Positions 33,607 through 46,130 of a stretch of DNA of 64,000 nucleotides are shown in pieces. Positions within the stretch are counted from its first letter, which is position 1; every line of letters starts with the position of its first letter. Source of the DNA: Dioscorea cayenensis subsp. rotundata (Eukaryota > Streptophyta > Magnoliopsida > Dioscoreales > Dioscoreaceae); contig NC_052479.1 in NCBI RefSeq assembly GCF_009730915.1, positions 496,001 through 560,000 of the forward strand, written 5' to 3'. The translations under genes were made by a program, and so were the position numbers. The notes beneath the pieces were generated by a model. The model worked only from the letters and a program-made list of their open reading frames with translations, had not been told where the DNA came from and made no database searches.

Positions 33607-34045
33607 ATCGTAATTATGGTCATGATAGATTTCACAATAAAGATTATACAATATTATATCCTGGTAGTAGTGGTTCTAATGGCAGATGTAGAAGGTATGG
33701 TTACTACTCATCTCTGCAACCAAAGTCATATGGAGAGAATGATGGCAGAGGTTTTTATAACAATTTGAATTTCTACTCAGCTCCGCAACCAAAGTTGTAT
33801 AGAGAGTATGATGACAGTGATTTTAATTACAGACGTACAAAGTATAATTACTATTCAGCTTCCAAAGCATACAAATTAAGTATATAGTTAATGCCTATCA
33901 CTATACTGGCAGTAGTCCCACTACTGTAAAAGTTAATAATAAAGATAATCGACATGGATGCCAGCTGATCCCAATGATGCATAGTTTCCTCAAAACTATC
34001 TACCAACGCATGTTTTCACCATACTATATATTAAGGTTGAGCTTA

Positions 34046-37000
34046 ATTTAATACATGTATGTTTCTATGTTTTTGTTTGGTTTGATTATAAATAAATCAA
34101 GAAAGTTGATGTATATATAATGTGTACGTGTGTCTTCATCTTTCTGATTTAAAGCTGTTTGTATGTAAAATTTGTCATGAAACCATGATAATTAAGCTTG
34201 TTCAACGTCGTGCATGCATGTATTTAATTATAATTTGCTTGTTTGAGCAAATTTTTGGTTTCTATGTGTGGGATGATTGAAATTAATTAATTAACTTGAC
34301 GGTTGTGCTTTGAATTAATTAATTTGGTGGATGATATATTGGATGAATAGCAGTGAAGATGAATTTTAATTATTGCTTAATTAACGTAAGTTCAAAATAT
34401 TTATTTAATGTTGTGATTATCGCTTTCAAAATCAGGAAATAAAAATTTAGCATCTTCAAGATGGAGATGGGATATGTTTAATCAATATATATATATATAT
34501 ATATATATAGGAATCTGATGAATAATATTGGACGATTAGTGTATTATTATTTTCCATTTTAATATTTTTAAAATAATGTTCTAAATCTTAAAATGTTATA
34601 TAAAATTTATTCTGTAATAATTTCACAAATCTATTCTTATAGCTTATATATTGCCATTTTTTCATTTTGCATAAAGTTTATTTAATGTAATTTCACAAAT
34701 CCATTCTCAACCTATTGCAATATTATTTGTTTAGGTACAAAGCTTATTAATTTTTATGTGATTTAAAAAAAAATATTTTTTTCCCATCTTATTATTTATT
34801 ATTCATTTAGGTTTATCCGGTGACAATTTCAAGAATCTATTCTGATTTTTTTTTTAGCAAGTAGCATATAATTTAGCTTGCTATTTTTTTCAAGAATCTA
34901 TTCCAATTTATCATTTAGCATGTAGCATTTGGTTTATCACACTATTATTTCCAGAATCTATTCTAATTTTACATTTAGCATGTAGCATTTGGTTTATTAC
35001 GTTACTATTTCAAGAATCTACTCTCAAATATATTTTCTACTCCTACACATTTATAGAAAAAAATGTTATTATTTGGGAGAAAAAAATGAAATAATATATA
35101 TCATCCACTATAATTTATTTATTTATTATTAACGACATTAAAATATAATAAACTGTAAAAATTAATATTTTATTAATAAATTACACAGGAAAAAAAAATT
35201 TAAAGGCAAACAAACAACAAATAAAAAAAAATCTAACATCTTATAAAATGTGAGTATAATTTAAATAAATAAATAAATAATTCAATATATATCAATTAAT
35301 TTAACAGTAATTGATACATGAGAACAGAATATATATCTCACTTAAAAAAGTCTTGCAGTTAGTAAATTAAATTGTGTAGTTGATAATTAATTAAATATAT
35401 TTTAAAATGTTATCAGCTTTACTCATCTACTTAAAAATATAATAAATATGGTCTTTTATTGATAAATGTAACTCAGTTTTTTTATGATATTACTACCATG
35501 AAATTCTCTTCTAGAATTTCAACAAAGTTCTAAGAAATAAATAAAAATAGTCAGATAAAATTTAGTTTTATTTTTAACAAAACTCAAACATTTACTTAAA
35601 ATTTATAAAGCTACAAGTATTGTTTGAATAGCCCTTTTATAATTAACTTAAACGACCCAAAGTCCATTCCCATTTGGCTAATTGGCCAAATGCAAAATTG
35701 CACCAAGTCAAGTGACATAAAGTGCCACCAAAGCCTTGTCATTCTCATGTTTATACTTTATTATCATCTTAATATAAAATATTATATAATTTTTTCTTTT
35801 TTATTAGAATATATATAATTTAACCTAAATATTATTCATGATTTCCAATGGGTTTATAACCGCAACTGCATATATAAAGTATTAATGTGAAAATTTAAGA
35901 ATCCTAAGTTCAAATTCTGTTAGTCGAAATGATGGTAATGAGTTTTCAGTTGTGAATGCGAGTTAATTCTCAGTTTATGTATATGCCCCTATATATATCA
36001 TTTTCATATTTATCAAAAAAAATATATTTTATATAATGAAATTAAGGATTTACTAACTAAGAGAAAAATGGGTAATTATTGGATGGAGAATAACAACATA
36101 TTCTTGAAAAATGAAGACGCTATGTCCAAGATGCTAAATATTTGCGGTACTACAAAGAAAATGCCACAATATTTGCACGACAATTATCTTATATTTAACA
36201 TTCATCTAGTATATACTATTTATCATAATTTGCTTAAGAACAAGTCTTTATATACCCACCACAAACGAAGAATTAATCAAGAATCAAAAACCAAACTTGT
36301 CGTTATAAACAAAGAAACTCACTTCCAATGACCCTTCACCTCTTGTGTCATAGACATTCTATTCAAACATAAATACTAATTAAGAACTAAATTAACTCTA
36401 AATAAAATTAAAATCAAGTTCGCAGGAGATCAAATTCACAAACAATTGACAAAATAAGAATAATTTTTTTCTATATGTAGTTTTACCTATGTTGTTCATG
36501 TTTTTGTTCTCCCTCCATACTTCTTTTGTAACTTTTCTTTTAACTTAATTAAATGAATGTTGTTTATTCACTCTTTCAAAATTAAAAAATAAAAAAATTA
36601 CTTGTTTATTTTAATTTTCAGTTTTTTCAACATGTAATGTTTGAAATTTATTAATTACAAGGAGGGCTGAGGTTTGAATTATTCGGGAATGATACTATAT
36701 TAAAAATAAAATAAAAATATAGAATACAAAGAAATAAAAGACTTAATTAATATAATATGAATATATATCTAAGATAACATCCTACTCTATCCCAAATATG
36801 GAAGGTGTAGTATATTATTTTAAGCTTTGTAAATCACTGATTTGTTTTAGCCATAAGGTTGAATCTCCTGCGATCCATAAGGACCATAACTTGTCCATAG
36901 TCTTTAATCTTTTACTGTATATTCTATAGTTTTTCTTAAAAATAAAAAATAAAATAAAAAAGAGAGAATATGACACTAATAACATAAGGCCTACTTTTCG

Positions 37001-37778
37001 CTTATATTCTTCACCTTAAATATGCTTCCAAAAATATATACATAAATCTCAACCTCTCCTTTTTCTTGATTCATTTCTTTTTACATCTTCTTCATTTATA
37101 TCTTTAGATTCTTATAAATCTCTCTTAATACTTTAACCTCATACAATTTTAATATATATTTATTATGCATGACACCTAGTAATATTACATAAGCAGTTAC
37201 AATGCTTTTATATTATCAAAAGCTTTAGAATCTTAACTTTTTTGTTTTATTGTTTTTCTATTTATTATCAAAACTATATATCTTTAAGGTGATGTGATTC
37301 AAATCAGACTTAGATAATTTTCTATTATGGAAAATTCAAATCCTGTCATGTTATAATTTTATCGGATTCCAATTGATATATTGATGGTCATTTCATCTCA
37401 ATATTACAATGATTTAAAATAAGTCTTATAATTAACATGTATAAAACAGTGCTATTTACAAAACTTATTTCACCCTAAAAACAAATACCATCTAATCAAT
37501 AAAAGATTCCATTTATAACTCCATTACAGACCTCATCACTTCAACATCTTGTTCAAGCAAAAAGATGAGATGTTAATAAATTTTAACTCTTAATTTTTTC
37601 ATGTAACAAAATAATATAATATAAATTATTTATTATTCACCAAGATTTATGAACACACAAGGTCTTTTAAACTTTTAAAACAAACAACAAGCCTACATAT
37701 CTAGGAACAAACTTGTAACTCAAGATAAACTCACAAACACAACACTAATTTAAAATAGTCTCCAATTTTTAACCATGA
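34046..37778. other. AT-rich spacer with right copy of segmental duplication
   Basis: 34046-36230 has no coding signal; a motif 'ttagcatgtagcatttggttta' repeats near 34915 and 34975. About 36240-37400 is the right copy of the 30120-31040 duplication and contains a plus-strand LINE-like tail (~36480-36590). The last ~270 bases are the GDP-mannose pyrophosphorylase 3' UTR. Confidence 0.5.
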
Positions 37779-39586
37779 TCACATGACTATCTCAGGTTTA
37801 AGGATGCTAGATTTGATCTCCTTGTGAGGAAGAACAACACCTCCATTGCTGTATATCTCATCGCATACATGAACATCTTCGCCAAGGATGGTCATGTTCT
37901 CAATGCGCGCCCACTGCCCCACTGTCGAATGCCACCCGATGATGCTGCTGGAAATGCATGCGTGCTTCTTGATACGAACACCTTGCATCACAGTGCACTT
38001 TGAGATCCTTACCCCTGATTCTATCACACAGCCGGGACCGATAGCAACATCTGGTCCAATTAGGCATCCGGCTCCTATCACTGCAGTTTCATCTATTATC
38101 ACATTACCGATAATATGAGAACCCTTTGCTAGTTTCAAAGATGATTTCTTTCTTAGAGAATTCAGGTAGAGCTTGAGGCCTGCAATGTAGTCCTTTGGCT
38201 GACCTATGTCCATCCAGAATCCGGGAAGGACCATTGCAAATAGCTTTCCTTCAGCTGCAATTTGAGGGAAGGTCTCTTTCTCAATTGATGTAGGCTTTGG
38301 TTCAATGCGGTCCAAAACTGATGGATTCAACAGATAGATGCCTGCATTGATCTTGTTGCCAACAAAAGTCTGTGGTTTCTCAACAAACCTTTCTACCTTC
38401 CCAGTTTCTTCGTCCATAACCACAACACCATATTTGGATGGCTCATTGACCTGTTCAGCAAGAGAATTATCTACTACATCGCAAATGTAGGAAAAGAAAA
38501 TTAGTGATAATAGAAGTATACCTTTGTTACCATAATTGTAGCTTCACCGCCATGGGATCTATGGAACTGGATGAGTTTCTTGAAAGGGTATTCGCTGATG
38601 ACATCACTGTTGAGGACAAAAAAGGGCTCTCCCGAACCATCGAGTAACTTATCTCTGGCTAGAGCCAGGGGGCCAGCTGTTCCCAATGGCTCAGTCTCTT
38701 GACAGCAAGTGATTTTAATACCGATCTTATCCTGAAACTCGTTCAGAAAGTTGAGCATTACCTGAGGAAATAGTAACTTGGTTAAAGCTTACAGAATTGG
38801 ATATACATTGGTGAAATTCGATGCGGAGAGTCATGATTTTACCTCAGGCTGATAGTTGATGCCGAGGATAACTTCTGTCACTCCAACTTCTTTCAATGCT
38901 TCGATCTGATCAAATTTGTGAAGAAAACCCATTTTTAGATTTAATTGTGATGCTTCAACAAAAGATCCATCAGTACAAGTCAAATTTATGCTAAAACTAG
39001 CAGCGATAAATTAGGATCTGTAAATGAAAGATCATTGATGAAGATCTATAAGATCTATTTGTTTCGAATTATGTTGAAAATTTTGTAATTCCACAGAGTA
39101 AGTCGGAATAAAGCCGCTCACCAAATTGTAGGATTTAAAGATCTAACCTACAAAACCGATAAATTCCTGCAAGGAAAGATGCAGAAGAGCAGGTGATCTA
39201 ACAAAAGCCGAGTAAATAGATGATTTTAGTAAAAGCCAAAAGAATTGCAAGGAAAGATGCAGAAGAGTAGACGATCTAATAAAAGCCGAGAGAATAGACG
39301 ATTTTAATAAAAGCCGAGAGAACAGACGATTTTAATAAAATCCGAGAGAACAGACGATTAAATAAAAGCCGAGACAGAATGGCAACGCTTCAATCGATTG
39401 AAGCCATGGATGTTTAAAGCCAACACAATCTTTTCCACAGAAATGCACCAAATCATGGATGTGAGGAGCTAATACCTGATGCTGGATCATAGGCTTGTTA
39501 CCAAACTCAACCAGTGGCTTCGGCACACTGAGTGTCAATGGACGCAAGCGAGTCCCAAACCCTCCAACAAGTATCTCTGCCTTCAT
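37779..39586 (-). CDS. VTC1: GDP-mannose pyrophosphorylase (mannose-1-phosphate guanylyltransferase)
   Basis: Four coding exons: 39586-39476, 38905-38843, 38761-38522, 38450-37779, 1086 nt and 361 residues, the exact usual length of plant VTC1/CYT1. The enzyme makes GDP-mannose from mannose-1-phosphate and GTP in the cytosol, feeding ascorbate, cell-wall polysaccharides and protein glycosylation. The N-terminal nucleotidyltransferase domain shows [44 protein letters not shown] and FVEKP...[10 protein letters not shown]. The C-terminal left-handed beta-helix shows [18 protein letters not shown] and the end [13 protein letters not shown]. The start reads MKAEILVGG where relatives usually read MKALILVGG. 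A 5' UTR intron precedes the ATG, and intron 1 holds a minisatellite. Confidence 0.95.
39168..39376. repeat. Minisatellite in intron 1 of the VTC1-like gene
   Basis: A ~28-base unit containing 'taaaagccgagagaacagac' repeats four to five times, inside a larger ~75-base duplication with 'ggaaagatgcagaagag' at about 39173 and 39251. Confidence 0.85.
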
Positions 39587-39609
39587 GATGGCTCAAGAAA
39601 CTCCTTCCC

Positions 39610-40437
39610 CTGTTAACCAAACAACAGAAAACATCAGATATTAAGAAATAAAAGGAACCTACTAGCAAAAATGGCAACAGAGTATCCTACTGAGGATCTA
39701 GAAAGGAAAAGATTAGGAATGCAGGAAACCTTGAGTAGCAAGAAAGGAAATCAATGGGGGGATTTATAGAAGATGAAGCACAGGATAAACATTGAGGAAC
39801 CAACAGGTGTCTTCAAAACATCAAAAGTGACCTAAAGAAACTTGTCTTTATGTTCCTCATAGTTATACTTGCTGTGCATCCATGCTTTCCAGCAAAACCA
39901 CAGGCTGGTTTCCACAATTCATCTCTAAGTAAAACAATGGAATTGGATATACAAATAAAATATATTTTTGGATTTGATTGAGAATTCAATTCACATCTCA
40001 ATGCAGTAATTTCAAGTTATTGATATGTCCTGCCAAATCTTCAAGTCAATGAAAATAAAACCAAAAGTCCATCTTGATAAGCATCAACATGATTTCCCCC
40101 TAAATAATGATAGCAGCATTCATTAAAACAACCCAAATTTAATAAAATTGGTGTACTCAAACTCAAGATTGAACTTTTAATGCCAAGATTTCATCCATAC
40201 ATTCAAATTTCAATAACATTCAACTAAAATAATAATAATAATAATCAAGCAAATAACCCAAAAACAAAACGGAAACAGGTGTCAACAAAAGGGAAATCCA
40301 AAGGAAAGTTCAAACACGAGAAGAACATTGATACCAATCCCAAATGCGGCATCCTCATCATCATCTCAGATCATTCCAAAGAGTTCACAAATCCTGAGAA
40401 AAATCACAAAACAAAGGGTTCAAAGCGCGGGAAATAC
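39610..40437 (-). other. Probable 5' UTR intron of the VTC1-like gene
   Basis: The minus-strand donor CTG|GTATTTCC at 40438/40437 and acceptor GGTTAACAG at 39610, 23 bases before the ATG, bracket AT-rich non-coding sequence. The upstream exon (about 40438-40600) is GC-richer and leader-like. Inferred from splice sites. Confidence 0.6.
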
Positions 40438-40639
40438 CAGAGAAGAGGTTGAACGCCGCCGGCCACCGGAGTCCCGAGCTCTCCTGGTCGCCAGATCGGA
40501 GAGATCAAGGATGACGAGGAGGAGACCAAGGATTCAAAACCCTCGTCTTTCTCTCTGGAATCGTTCCGCGAAGAGAAGCCAGCCATGATCACCATCTTTA
40601 TTTAGAAGACACTGGTTCTTATTTATTTATATATATCAT

Positions 40640-40844
40640 ATATATATATTTAAAAAAAAACCCTTTTTTTATTTTTTTATTTTTTCAAAATAATATTGTC
40701 AAATTTAATTATTAGTCATTTTGATGTAGTTCAGTCTCTGGATTTGATACATTTATTTGTTTTAATATCTTAAATAAATAAATTTAATTAGAGGAGGAAT
40801 CAACTAATAATGCCTCATTTTTTAAAAAAATTTTAATTTTTTTT
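40640..40844. other. AT-rich spacer upstream of the VTC1-like leader
   Basis: Promoter side of the VTC1-like gene, very AT-rich, no distinct elements recognised. Confidence 0.5.
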
Positions 40845-42875
40845 TTATTGAACCGTTGATTTAACCAAATTATCTTAAATTTTCATCTCAAAATACTGTG
40901 AATTTGTGTGAGTTGTATTAAAAATATAAACAATTTTATCCTGAAAATGCTTGAAGATTATGATATTAAATAATTATTTATAATTTAAAGAAAATGATTA
41001 TTGGATTTGAATGGATAAAGGATGAAACTTTAATGTGTACCAACCAAACCCATGAGCCCCAATGCTTGTAGGATCTTCATCCATTTAATAATGTCTAATG
41101 AGTCTAATCAATGGTATTTTCCTTTTCATGTTCCTTCTCATCATAACATTTATTGTATTTTGTTTATATTATTAATATCTTTGATTTGCATTTAGAGTTA
41201 CTTATGGTATTCTATTATTTACATTTAATAATATTTATATATGTCATCTCTTGAAATTGAGACTGCACATGGTTGTTGGTCAATCGTTTCCACTCATCTG
41301 TTATATTTCTATATATATTTTTATTTTTTTTATTATTTAATAAATTTATAATTTATCTATTCTATTAAAAAAAATTATGCACACCTATATTTAAAAATAA
41401 ACAATGTGTAATAATAGGTTGCTTAAATTCAATCATATGGTTTGCCACAATATTGGTTTCAATTTTCGTATTTTCAAAATTTTATGTTTATATTTTATCT
41501 TTTTATTTATTTTAGTGTATTTATTTTAAAATAGTTACAATGATGAATATAAGCTCAAAACAAATTATTATTATTTTTTTCAAATTATGTGAGTTGTAGA
41601 GCAGGTAGGGATGATATAGCTTATAAAGCTTATTAAGTATTGCGACATTAATATTTTATTATTTTTAAAAATTAAAAAAAAAATCAATAAAATTGGTAAA
41701 AGAATTATACATTTTATTTAACATATTAAAAGTATATAGAATAAAATGAACAAAAAGAAGATAATAGAGGGATTATAATTATGTTTTAAAATAAATAAAA
41801 ATTTAAATTGATAAAATTTAAAAACCAAAATATATATATATATATAATAATGATCATTTTAGTTGTGAATACAAAGACATTCAGATTGCTTGGATAAGAA
41901 GTGATGAAAGAATGACATCAATCCTGAATAAAAACACACCAAACTGAAGACTAACTAAATACTCTGGCTAATGCTAAGTAACCAAACTAATTTATTTCTT
42001 TGAAGCAAGGTAGGCATTCTACCCAACTTCCGTACCATTTAATTCTTAAGAAAAGCTATCACTTGAACCTTTGACTTTCAATATAAACACATTAGATTTC
42101 ACCAACACAACTATTTCGCCTCCCTAGACTTTGGTTTTCTATTGTCTATCTTGTTATCAGAGTACATATTTTTCTGATTTTTTATTTTTAATTGTTCATC
42201 TAATTTATTGGATTTTGTTGTCTGTCTATATTTTTTTTTTTCTGTTGTCTATGTGGTCCTTTTGATTTATGGTCTTTTTTTTTTATGTTGTCTGTTATCC
42301 GTCTAGTCTTTTGGTTTCTGATTTTTGGTCTTTTGTTTTATGTTGTCTGTTATTTGTCTGGTTTTTTGGTTTCTGATTTTTCGTCTTTTGTTTTATATTG
42401 TTTGTTATCCGTCTGGTCTTTTGGTTTGTTCATCAAATCTTTGTGATTTTTGTTGTTTTATTTTCACTTTTTTTATTGTTATTGTTTATTTCTGTTTTAT
42501 CCCCTTAAAAAAACTTTTGAATTTAAACACAAGCACTTGTAAAGCTTAAAAAGCCATAAATCTAATAGTGATTTTAGCTTACAGTATAAGAAATAATTAG
42601 GTTTAGGGGAAAAAAACTCAAGATAACTTTAATTTTAAAACTAAAAATTGTATTTTTTAATAAAAAATTAAAATGTTAAAAACTATTTTAAAGAACATTG
42701 TTTGTTTTAATTATTTACTTTGTATTTTCACCCCAAAAAAAATTATTTGCCTTAAACATTCTCACAATCACGTGTAATGTAAAATTAAACTTCTGAACAC
42801 AAAACTTACGAAATTTAATTGAAATTTAAAAATCATTTTTATAAAAAAAATAATATTTTATTTTCAAAGAAATAA
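40845..42875. repeat. Large tandem unit A (~2.0 kb)
   Basis: Begins 'attgaaccgttgatttaacc' and ends in 'atattttattttcaaagaaa'. It contains 'caatgcttgtaggatctt', a promoter-like (AT)n run, and at 42160-42520 a T/G-rich subregion with ~55-base units carrying 'gttgtctgttatccgtctgg'. No ORF of note. Units B and C repeat it in order. Confidence 0.75.
42160..42520. repeat. ~55-base T/G-rich tandem subrepeat in unit A
   Basis: Three near-adjacent units with 'ttatgttgtctgttat' and 'cttttggtttctgatttt' (about 42282, 42337, 42391), with looser ones around them. Related stretches sit in unit B (44155-44500) and unit C (45400-45680). Confidence 0.7.
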
Positions 42876-44712
42876 TTTTTTTTATTGAACCGTTAATTTA
42901 ACCAATTTATCTTAAATTTTCATCCAAAATACTGTGATTTTGTGTGAGTTGCATTAAAAAAAATAAACAATTTATCCTGAAATGCTTGAAGATTATGATA
43001 TTAAATAATCGTTTATAATTTAAAGAAAATGATTATTAAATTTGAATGGATAAAGGGTGTGTGAGCCAACCAAACCCATTGCCCCAATGCTTGTAGGATC
43101 TTAATCCAATTAATAATGTTTAATGACTCTAATCAATGGTATTTTCCTTTTTTCATGTTCCTTCTAATCATAACATTTGGGCCATGTTTGTGTGCAATTC
43201 CTATACTATTAATTTTCATAGGAATAATGGTAATTCCTATGGAATTTAATGTTCCTTTCCATCATAACATTTAGGCCATGTTTGTGTGTAATTTAATTTT
43301 TTTTTTACACCTTGATTTGCATTTAAAGTTACTTATGCTATTCTATTATTTGCATTTAATAATATTTATATATGACATCTCTTGGAGTTGAGACTACACA
43401 TAATTGTAGGTCTTTCGCTTCCACTCATCTATTATATTTCTATATATGTATTTAATTTTTTTCTATTATTAAATAAATTTATAATTTATCTATTCTGTTA
43501 AAAAAAAAATTATGCACACCTATATTTAAAAAAGTAAACAATGTGTATTAATAGGTGGCTTAAATTCAATCTTTTTATTCATTTTAGTGTATTTATTTTA
43601 AAATAGTTACAATGATTGATGAATATAAGCTCAAAACAAATTATTATTATTATATCAAATTATGTGAGTTGTAGAACAAGTGGGAATGACATAGCTTATA
43701 GAGCTTATTAAGTATTGCGACATTAATATTTTGTTATTTTTAAAAATTTAAAAATAATAAAATTTAATAAAATGGGCAAAAGAATTATACATTTTATTAA
43801 ACATTTTAAAAGTATATAGAATAAAATGAACAAAAAGAAGATAATAGAGGGATGATAATTATCTTTTAAAATAATTAAAAATTTAAATTGTTAAAATTTA
43901 AAAACCAAATATATATATATATATATATATATATAACATTCAGATTGTTTGGATAAGAAGTAATGAAAGAATGGCATCAACCCTGAATAAAAACAGGCCA
44001 ATACTCTGGCCAATGCTAAGCAACCAAACTAATTTATTTCTTTGAAGCAAGGTAGACATTCTAGCTAACTTCCCTACCATTTAATTCTTAATAAAAGCCG
44101 TCAATTGAACCTTTGACTTTGAATATAAACACTGTAAATTACTCAACTGTTTCACCACCCTGATTTTTGGTTTTCTATTGTCTATTTTGTTGTCAGAGTG
44201 CATGTCTCCTTGGCCTTTTGTTTTTAGTTGTCTATCTGATATTTTAATTTTTGTTTTATCTGTTTGGTATTTTTTATTTCTGTTATTCGCTTGGTCTTTT
44301 GTTTTATGTTGTCGGTTATCTTTTTTGATTTTTTGGTTTCTGTTGTCTGTAATCCATTTAGCCATTTGGTTTCTGTTGTCCATCTACTTTGTTGGTTTAT
44401 GTTATTCGTCTGGTCTATATGATTTCTGTTATTTTATTTTTTATTTTTTTACTGTTGTTGTTTGTTTCTGTTGCATTATTTATCCGCTTTTAACTTTAAA
44501 AATAATATTTGAATTTAAACCCAAGTACTTCTGTTGAAACCTTGACCTTAAAAACAAATTCTTAGATAATTGTTGGCTTTGCACTTGTAAAGCTTAAAAA
44601 CTATAAATTTAATAGAGATTTTGGCTTACATTATAAGAAATAATTAGATTTAGGGAAAATAAAAATGAAAATAACTTTAATTTAAAAAAAATAGTATTTT
44701 TTTAATAAAAAG
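42876..44712. repeat. Large tandem unit B (~1.84 kb)
   Basis: Starts 'attgaaccgttaatttaacc' and follows unit A in order. It has an extra internal piece at about 43185-43300, where 'ggccatgtttgtgtgYaatt' occurs twice, a MITE-like insertion. It lacks the last ~170 bases of unit A and joins unit C at a shared 'gttaaaatgt'. Confidence 0.7.
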
Positions 44713-46130
44713 TTAAAATGTAAACAATGTGTATTAATAGGTGACCTAAATTCAATCTTATTATTCATTTTAGTGTATTTATTTTAAAATAGTAACAATG
44801 ATTGATGAATATAAGCTCAAAACAAATTTTTATTATTATTATTATTTTTTTATTTTTTTATTTTTTCAAATTATGTGAGTTGTAGAACAAGTGGGGATGA
44901 CATAGCTTGTAAAGCTTATTAAGTATTGCGACATTAATATTTTGTTATTTTTAAAAATTAAAATAATAATAAAATTTAATAAAATGGGTAAAAGAATTAT
45001 ACATTTTATTAAACATTTTAAAAGTATATAGAATAAAATGAACAAAAAGAAGATAATAGAGGGATGATAATTATCTTTTAAAATAAATAAAAAATTTATA
45101 TTGTTAAAATTTAAAAACCAATATATATATATATATATATATAGAATAATGATCGTGTTAGTTGTATATACAAAGACATTCAGATTGTTTGGATAAGTAA
45201 TGAAATAATGACATCAATCCTGAATAAAAACAGACCAATACTCTGGCCAATACTAAGCAACCATACTAATTTATTTCTTTGAAGAAAGGTAGGCATTCTA
45301 GCTAATTTCCCTACCATTTAATTCTTAATAAAAGCCGTCACTTGAACCTTTAACTTTGAATATAAACACAGTATATTACTCAATTGTTTCATCTCCCTGA
45401 TCTTTTGGTTTTCAATTGTCTATTTTGTTGTCAGAGTGCATGTCTCTTGGTCTTTTGTTTTTAGTTGTCCATCTGATCTTTTGATTTTTGTTTTTGTCTG
45501 TTATTTTGTTTGGCCTTTTTGGTTTTCGTTGTCTGTTATCCATTTGGCTTTTTGGTTTATATTGTCCATCTATTTTGTTGGTTTCTGTTATTTGTCTGGT
45601 CTATATGATTTTTGTTGTTTTATTTTTGTTTTTTTACTATCGTTGTTTGTTTCTGTTGTATTATTTATCCACTTTTAACTTTTAAAAAAAACTTTGAATT
45701 TAAACCCACGTACTTCTGTTGAAACCTTCACCTTAAAAAAAAAATTTAGATAAAAAATTTAGATAATTGTTGGCTTAGCACTTTGTAAAGCTAAAAAACT
45801 ATAAATTTAATAGAAATTTTGGCTTACAGTATAAGAAATAAATCAAATAATTAAGCTTAGGGGAAAAAAACTGAAGATAACTTTAATTTAAAACTAAAAA
45901 TTGTATTTTTAATAAAAAGTTCAATTGTTAAAATCTATTTTAAAGAGCATTGTTTGTTTGAATTATTTACCCTGTATTTTCACCGAAAAGAAAAGTTATT
46001 TGCCTTAAACATTCTCACAATCACGTGTAATGTAAAGTTAAACCTCTGACCACAAAACTTATGAAATTTAATTGAGATTTAAAAATCATTTTTATAAAAT
46101 AATAATATTTTATTTTCAAAGATAAAAAAA
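44713..46130. repeat. Large tandem unit C (~1.4 kb)
   Basis: Begins inside the unit ('aaacaatgtgtattaatagg', equal to 41400 in A and 43540 in B) and runs to 'aatattttattttcaaagat', the unit end. It misses the first ~550 bases of unit A. Confidence 0.7.

Larger units (their letters stand above)
32973..34045 (+). pseudogene. Half-DC1/Pro-Tyr family, SINE-interrupted copy g
   Basis: Starts MSMDYPKQLNFMDE, with C36-x2-C39 (SKCELCDMPP) and FYTLES aligned to copy e. It is broken at 33136 by a 245-base SINE. After the element the match resumes (RVDVHADWALY, with Trp where relatives have the last Cys), followed by a frame change before LPSLPSSFYS and a long (DY)n-coding run. C-terminal codons can be traced to about 34040. 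The promoter side keeps 'gcatatataaaaaaaga' about 60 bases before the ATG. Loss of the Cys and two breaks make it a pseudogene. Confidence 0.75.

Noticed and set aside
42325-45685. Phe/Cys/Val-rich plus-strand ORFs of 65-119 residues
   Set aside because: They come from the T/G-rich subrepeat of the large tandem units and have no start context, conservation pattern or frame agreement between units.
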